Below, one piece after another: positions 61,569 to 64,000 of a stretch of DNA of 64,000 nucleotides; position 1 is the first letter of the stretch; each line of letters opens with the position of its first letter. The notes under the pieces are model-generated. The model ran no database searches. It was not told where the DNA came from and worked only from the letters and a program-made list of their open reading frames with translations. The DNA lies in assembly GCF_014873875.1 (NCBI RefSeq), contig NZ_JADBEM010000001.1, positions 1 to 64,000 of the forward strand, read 5' to 3'. The stretch is from Actinopolymorpha pittospori (GTDB lineage: Bacteria > Actinomycetota > Actinomycetes > Propionibacteriales > Actinopolymorphaceae). Position numbers and translations under genes: made by a program.

Positions 61569-62044
61569 AGGTTCTCCCCTCGTTCGGAGTCCAGGTCCGC
61601 CGCCGCCAGGCGTTCCAGAAGCTGGATCGTCTTGTCGAGGTTGTCGCGCTCCTCCGGGCCGACCAGCGCGTCGATCGCCCGCGTCAACCATGCCTTGCGG
61701 GACGCCTCGAGGGTGCGGAGCAGTTCGCCGCCGGAGGGTTTGGCGGAGATCAGGGTCTTGCGGCCGTCGTTGGGGTCACGTTCGGTCTGGACGAGACCGG
61801 CGTCCTTGAGCGCCGTGACGTTCTGCGCGATCGACTGGGGGGTGACGTGCTCCACACCGGCCAGGTAGGCGGCGGTCACCGGTCCCTCGTTGAGGATCCG
61901 GCGCAGCACGGCGAGTTGGGAGATCGAGAGTCCGGTCCTGGTGGTGCCGGCCTCCACCCGTAGCCGCGACCGCAGCCGGGTGATCGCCACACTCAGTCTC
62001 TGTGCCGTCTCGGCGGTGGGCGGCGAGCCTTGGGGTTCGTCCAT
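61565..62044 (-). CDS. MarR-family regulator
   Basis: The 159-residue repressor has a winged helix (TAAYLAGVEHVTPQSIAQNVTALKDAGLVQTERDPNDGRKTL). First gene of a three-gene operon with the MFS exporter and isochorismatase-like enzyme, all linked by stop-start overlaps. The palindrome at 62075-62086 upstream is the expected operator. Confidence 0.88.
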   Translation of the reverse strand: MDEPQGSPPTAETAQRLSVAITRLRSRLRVEAGTTRTGLSISQLAVLRRILNEGPVTAAYLAGVEHVTPQSIAQNVTALKDAGLVQTERDPNDGRKTLISAKPSGGELLRTLEASRKAWLTRAIDALVGPEERDNLDKTIQLLERLAAADLDSERGENL

Positions 62045-62074
62045 GTCGCCGTCACGCTACCACTTAGCCAAGCT

Positions 62075-62086
62075 ACTTGTTCAAGT
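62075..62086. promoter_or_regulatory. Palindrome upstream of the marR operon
   Basis: ACTTGTTCAAGT is a perfect 12-bp palindrome 31 bases before the MarR ATG, with another ACTTGT at 62088-62093. It is AT-rich against its surroundings and of the size bound by MarR dimers. Confidence 0.6.
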
Positions 62087-62150
62087 TACTTGTCTATGTT
62101 CGTCTGGCTCTGGGGAGTGACGCGCGGCGAGCCGACTGGCTGCCGGGAGG

Positions 62151-62172
62151 AGTTTCGAAGTAGTTTCAAAGT
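62151..62172. repeat. Two abutting 11-bp repeats at the start of the Phd-SepF gene
   Basis: AGTTTCGAAGT and AGTTTCAAAGT lie head to tail and end one base before the ATG at 62174. Antitoxins of the Phd type autoregulate through short repeats at their own start, so these are probable operators. Confidence 0.55.
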
Positions 62173-62173
62173 C

Positions 62174-62922
62174 ATGCGTACGCCGGACGTGGTGACTCTG
62201 TCGGAGCTGATCAACCATCCCAAGGACACCGTGGCCCGACTGCTGGCCTCGCGCCGCCGCGCTCTGCGGCTGACCCGGCGGGACGACGAGGACCTGCTGC
62301 TCACCACCGCGGCCCGGGCCGAACAGGACGCCGAGGTGGTCGCGGCGGCGACCAGGATGCTCGCGGCGCCCTCCGCGACCCGGGGGTCCGGGCCCAGCCG
62401 CTCCCGAATCTCGTCCGTGCCGCCTTCCCGTGGGTCGACCTCCTGTCGGGCGAGGAGGTGGAGGAGTTCGTCAGCGCGCTCGCCGCGGCATTCGAGGTGG
62501 CGCTGGACCTCGAGTCCTCCGCGCCCGTCGTCGCGGTCCTCGACCAGTGGAAGGACGCGGCGGCGGCACACGCGGACCCCGAGATCGCCACCCAACTCCT
62601 CACCCAGCGCACCGGCGACGTCGGCGCCGCCGCACCCATGCCGCGGGTCGTCACCATGCGGCTGCGGACGTACAAGGACACCACGCAGATGGCAAGGCAC
62701 CTGCGATCCCGCGCGGCCGTCATCATGGACGTCTCCGGCATGGACGGCGCCGAGGCCACCCGGGCGCTCAACTTCGCGTCCGGCATGGTGTTCGGGCTGC
62801 GCGGCAGGATCGAGCAGGTCACCGACACCGTCTTCCTGCTGACTCCCGAGGGCACCACGGTCGAAGGTGCCCTGTCGGACCCGGCAGCGACCGGAGGGGG
62901 CCGGGACTCCGCCCGCCGGTGA
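62174..62922 (+). pseudogene. Phd-like antitoxin domain fused to a SepF-like domain, with a frameshift
   Basis: The first 60 residues (VVTLSELINHPKDTVARLL, DDEDLLLTTAARAEQDAEVV) match actinobacterial prevent-host-death-type proteins. A two-base excess near 62363 shifts frame. The continuation, LPNLVRAAFPWVDLL, GEEVEEFVSAL and VAVLDQWKDAAAAHADPE, is the usual second half of that family. The same frame then runs straight into a SepF-type domain: PRVVTMRLRTYKDTTQMARHL, AVIMDVSGMDGAEATRALNF, ASGMVFGLRGRIEQVTDTVF, LLTPEG. SepF polymerises and anchors FtsZ. Repaired length about 248 residues. The join of Phd-like and SepF parts is within one open frame and does not depend on the repair. Confidence 0.72.
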
Positions 62923-62933
62923 AGTAGGCCGAC

Positions 62934-63392
62934 CTACTGCCTCCGGTCGGATGCCCCACCTGGCTCGGCCGCCTGCCCCGCGGCGTCCATCATGGCGCTC
63001 AACTTCGCGATCAGGGATCCGACCTGTGTGGCGGCCGCCTGCTGGTGCCTCATCATTCGGGTGGGGTCCCACGCCGCGGCCGAACGGGAACGGGCGGTCT
63101 CGCGGCTGAGCTGGACCAGCTGCGCCTGGGCGGCGTTGACGGCGACCACCACCGCGGCGGCCAGGTCTTGCGAGGGCAGCCGGAGTGCCCTGGGCGCGAT
63201 GTCCACACTGACCACCCGACCGTCGGTTCCGATGGTCGCGCGTACGTGGCCTTCGGGGTCGGCCCCCTGGACGGTCGTCGACTCCTCCTCCGCTCCGGCC
63301 CCGTCGGCCTGACGCCACTCGGCCAGGGCGTCGTGGGCGACGTCGAGCACACCGGCGAAGTCGCGCGGGGTGATGTGAGGATGGTCGGGCAT
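62934..63392 (-). CDS. YbaB/EbfC-like DNA-binding-family protein of a WXG-type cluster
   Basis: The 152-residue protein contains GHVRATIGTDGRVVSVDIAPRALRLP, the beta-hairpin typical of YbaB/EbfC nucleoid-associated proteins, flanked by helices. In actinobacteria such proteins often accompany WXG100 genes of ESX-like secretion loci, matching its position next to 63412-63912. Confidence 0.7.
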   Translation of the reverse strand: MPDHPHITPRDFAGVLDVAHDALAEWRQADGAGAEEESTTVQGADPEGHVRATIGTDGRVVSVDIAPRALRLPSQDLAAAVVVAVNAAQAQLVQLSRETARSRSAAAWDPTRMMRHQQAAATQVGSLIAKLSAMMDAAGQAAEPGGASDRRQ

Positions 63393-63411
63393 CGAGTGAC
63401 CTCCAGTGGGT

Positions 63412-63912
63412 TCAGCCGAGCAGGGCCTCGATGACCTGGCTCAGGGCGAGGTTGATGGCCAGACCTGCCAGCTTCTTGGCCACGGGGATCCACAGCAGCG
63501 AGACTCCGAGCGTCGCGACCGACGCGGCGATCGCCTCGATGATCTGGATGATCAGCAGCGCCACCTGGACGATGACCGCGATCTTCAACGCCAGGACGAG
63601 GCCCGCCGCTATGTAGAGGCCCGGACCGACCAGGGTCGTTCCCTGGCTGGCGTCCTTCAGCACCTCCGCGCCGTGGTCGCGGTCGGCCCACTGCAGGTTG
63701 AAGCTGTCGATGTCGGCCCCGGCGTTCGTGCTCGACACCGCCTGGACGGGCTCGTTGGTGCGACCGTGGGTGCTCGCGGCCTCGCCGCCGAAGTCGACCC
63801 AGGCGGAGCCGAGGTCGAACATCTTCATCTCGTCGGACTTCGGCCAGATGTAGCCGAGCTCGTTGAGGAGGTCCGCCGCCCAGCCGGGCAGCATCAGCGG
63901 CGAGCCGGCCAT
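63412..63912 (-). CDS. Membrane-segment protein of a WXG/ESX-type cluster (CpnT N-terminal-like)
   Basis: The 166-residue protein starts LPGWAADLLNELGYIWPKSDEMKMFDLG, resembling the N-terminal domain of CpnT-like polymorphic toxins, and has two hydrophobic segments in the second half (GLYIAAGLVLALKIAVIVQV and onward). Its ATG shares one base with the preceding stop (TGATG). It may be a stand-alone secretion or scaffold partner of a toxin. Confidence 0.6.
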   Translation of the reverse strand: MAGSPLMLPGWAADLLNELGYIWPKSDEMKMFDLGSAWVDFGGEAASTHGRTNEPVQAVSSTNAGADIDSFNLQWADRDHGAEVLKDASQGTTLVGPGLYIAAGLVLALKIAVIVQVALLIIQIIEAIAASVATLGVSLLWIPVAKKLAGLAINLALSQVIEALLG

Positions 63913-64000
63913 CAGACCTCCACTCCGGCCTGGTCGACGCTGGTCCCGATGTCGGACAGCAGCGTCACGTGGGTTTCTTCGGCCTGGTCGTTGCTGTCGC
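63912..64000 (-). CDS. 3' end of a small gene upstream of the WXG-type cluster (partial)
   Basis: A minus-strand frame entering from the window edge ends ...TSVDQAGVEV and stops at 63912-63914. The sequence (ETHVTLLSDIGTSVDQAGVEV) is helical and would suit the C-terminal end of a WXG100-like protein. It is coupled to the next gene by a one-base overlap. Confidence 0.5.
   Translation of the reverse strand, partial: DSNDQAEETHVTLLSDIGTSVDQAGVEV

Noticed and set aside
62363..62400. Programmed ribosomal frameshift in the Phd-SepF gene
   Set aside because: No slippery sequence or downstream pseudoknot is apparent; a simple indel explains it better.

Overview
The window is high-GC DNA with actinobacterial gene content: Tat and lipoprotein signals, a HelD/HelR-type RNA polymerase ATPase, an LtrA protein, a LigD-type polymerase, MocR and DeoR regulators, and a WXG/YbaB-like cluster at the right edge. 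A soil actinomycete of the Propionibacteriales type (Actinopolymorpha or Kribbella-like) is my best guess, from general impression only.

Layout. (1) 1-7.3 kb, + strand: sugar or sugar-acid locus with a GH2 glycosidase, an SDR, a GntR regulator (frameshifted) with a perfect 20-bp palindrome at its start, an enolase-superfamily enzyme and a family-5 solute-binding lipoprotein. (2) 7.4-8.6 kb: LtrA membrane protein. (3) 8.8-18.6 kb: divergent sugar-catabolic cluster. A five-gene minus-strand operon (PfkB kinase, class I aldolase, DeoR regulator, tartrate/D-malate-type dehydrogenase, aldehyde dehydrogenase) faces a CUT1 ABC transporter and a zinc alcohol dehydrogenase across one operator/promoter region. 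Kinase, aldolase and regulator resemble the YihV/YihT/YihW trio of sulfoglycolysis. (4) 18.6-22.1 kb: an AbiE-like toxin-antitoxin pair in which the toxin gene is split by an IS3-type element and the antitoxin gene by a 5-bp tandem duplication. (5) 22.6-28.2 kb: HelR-like ATPase, short SPFH protein, then a rhamnogalacturonan lyase and an SDR paralogous to the one in region 1. (6) 28.4-36.4 kb, minus strand: DrrAB-like exporter with a MerR regulator and MerR-type promoter, a propeller-like protein, LigD polymerase, PhoD phosphatase and a PLP decarboxylase. (7) 36.6-45.2 kb: second family-5 binding protein, an IS701-type element sitting on the stop codon of a LysR gene, a methyltransferase, cupin, 15-bp minisatellite, Gfo/Idh oxidoreductase and MocR regulator. 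(8) 45.2-51.9 kb: an ECF sigma factor fused to two S1 domains, a Ser/Thr kinase gene rearranged by an internal inversion, a broken ECF gene, a secreted protein, TetR plus nitroreductase, and an SDR remnant. (9) 52-64 kb: MerR, TetR plus P450, a lone (frameshifted) carboxylic-acid-reductase adenylation domain, an epimerase, a second ECF-S1 fusion, a marR-MFS-isochorismatase operon, a Phd-like/SepF fusion (frameshifted), and the WXG/YbaB-like cluster.

How the genes fit together. GH2, rhamnogalacturonan lyase, SDR paralogs, paralogous binding proteins, Gfo/Idh enzyme and cupin suggest plant cell-wall (pectin-type) sugar use. The 8.8-18.6 kb cluster imports a sugar, oxidises or phosphorylates it, cleaves it by aldolase and oxidises the released aldehyde. 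The most unusual observations are the two ECF-S1 fusions, the kinase micro-inversion, the Phd-SepF fusion and the doubly inactivated toxin-antitoxin locus. At least six genes need a small indel to be intact, so real decay and sequencing error must be separated. No tRNA, rRNA or CRISPR array was seen.
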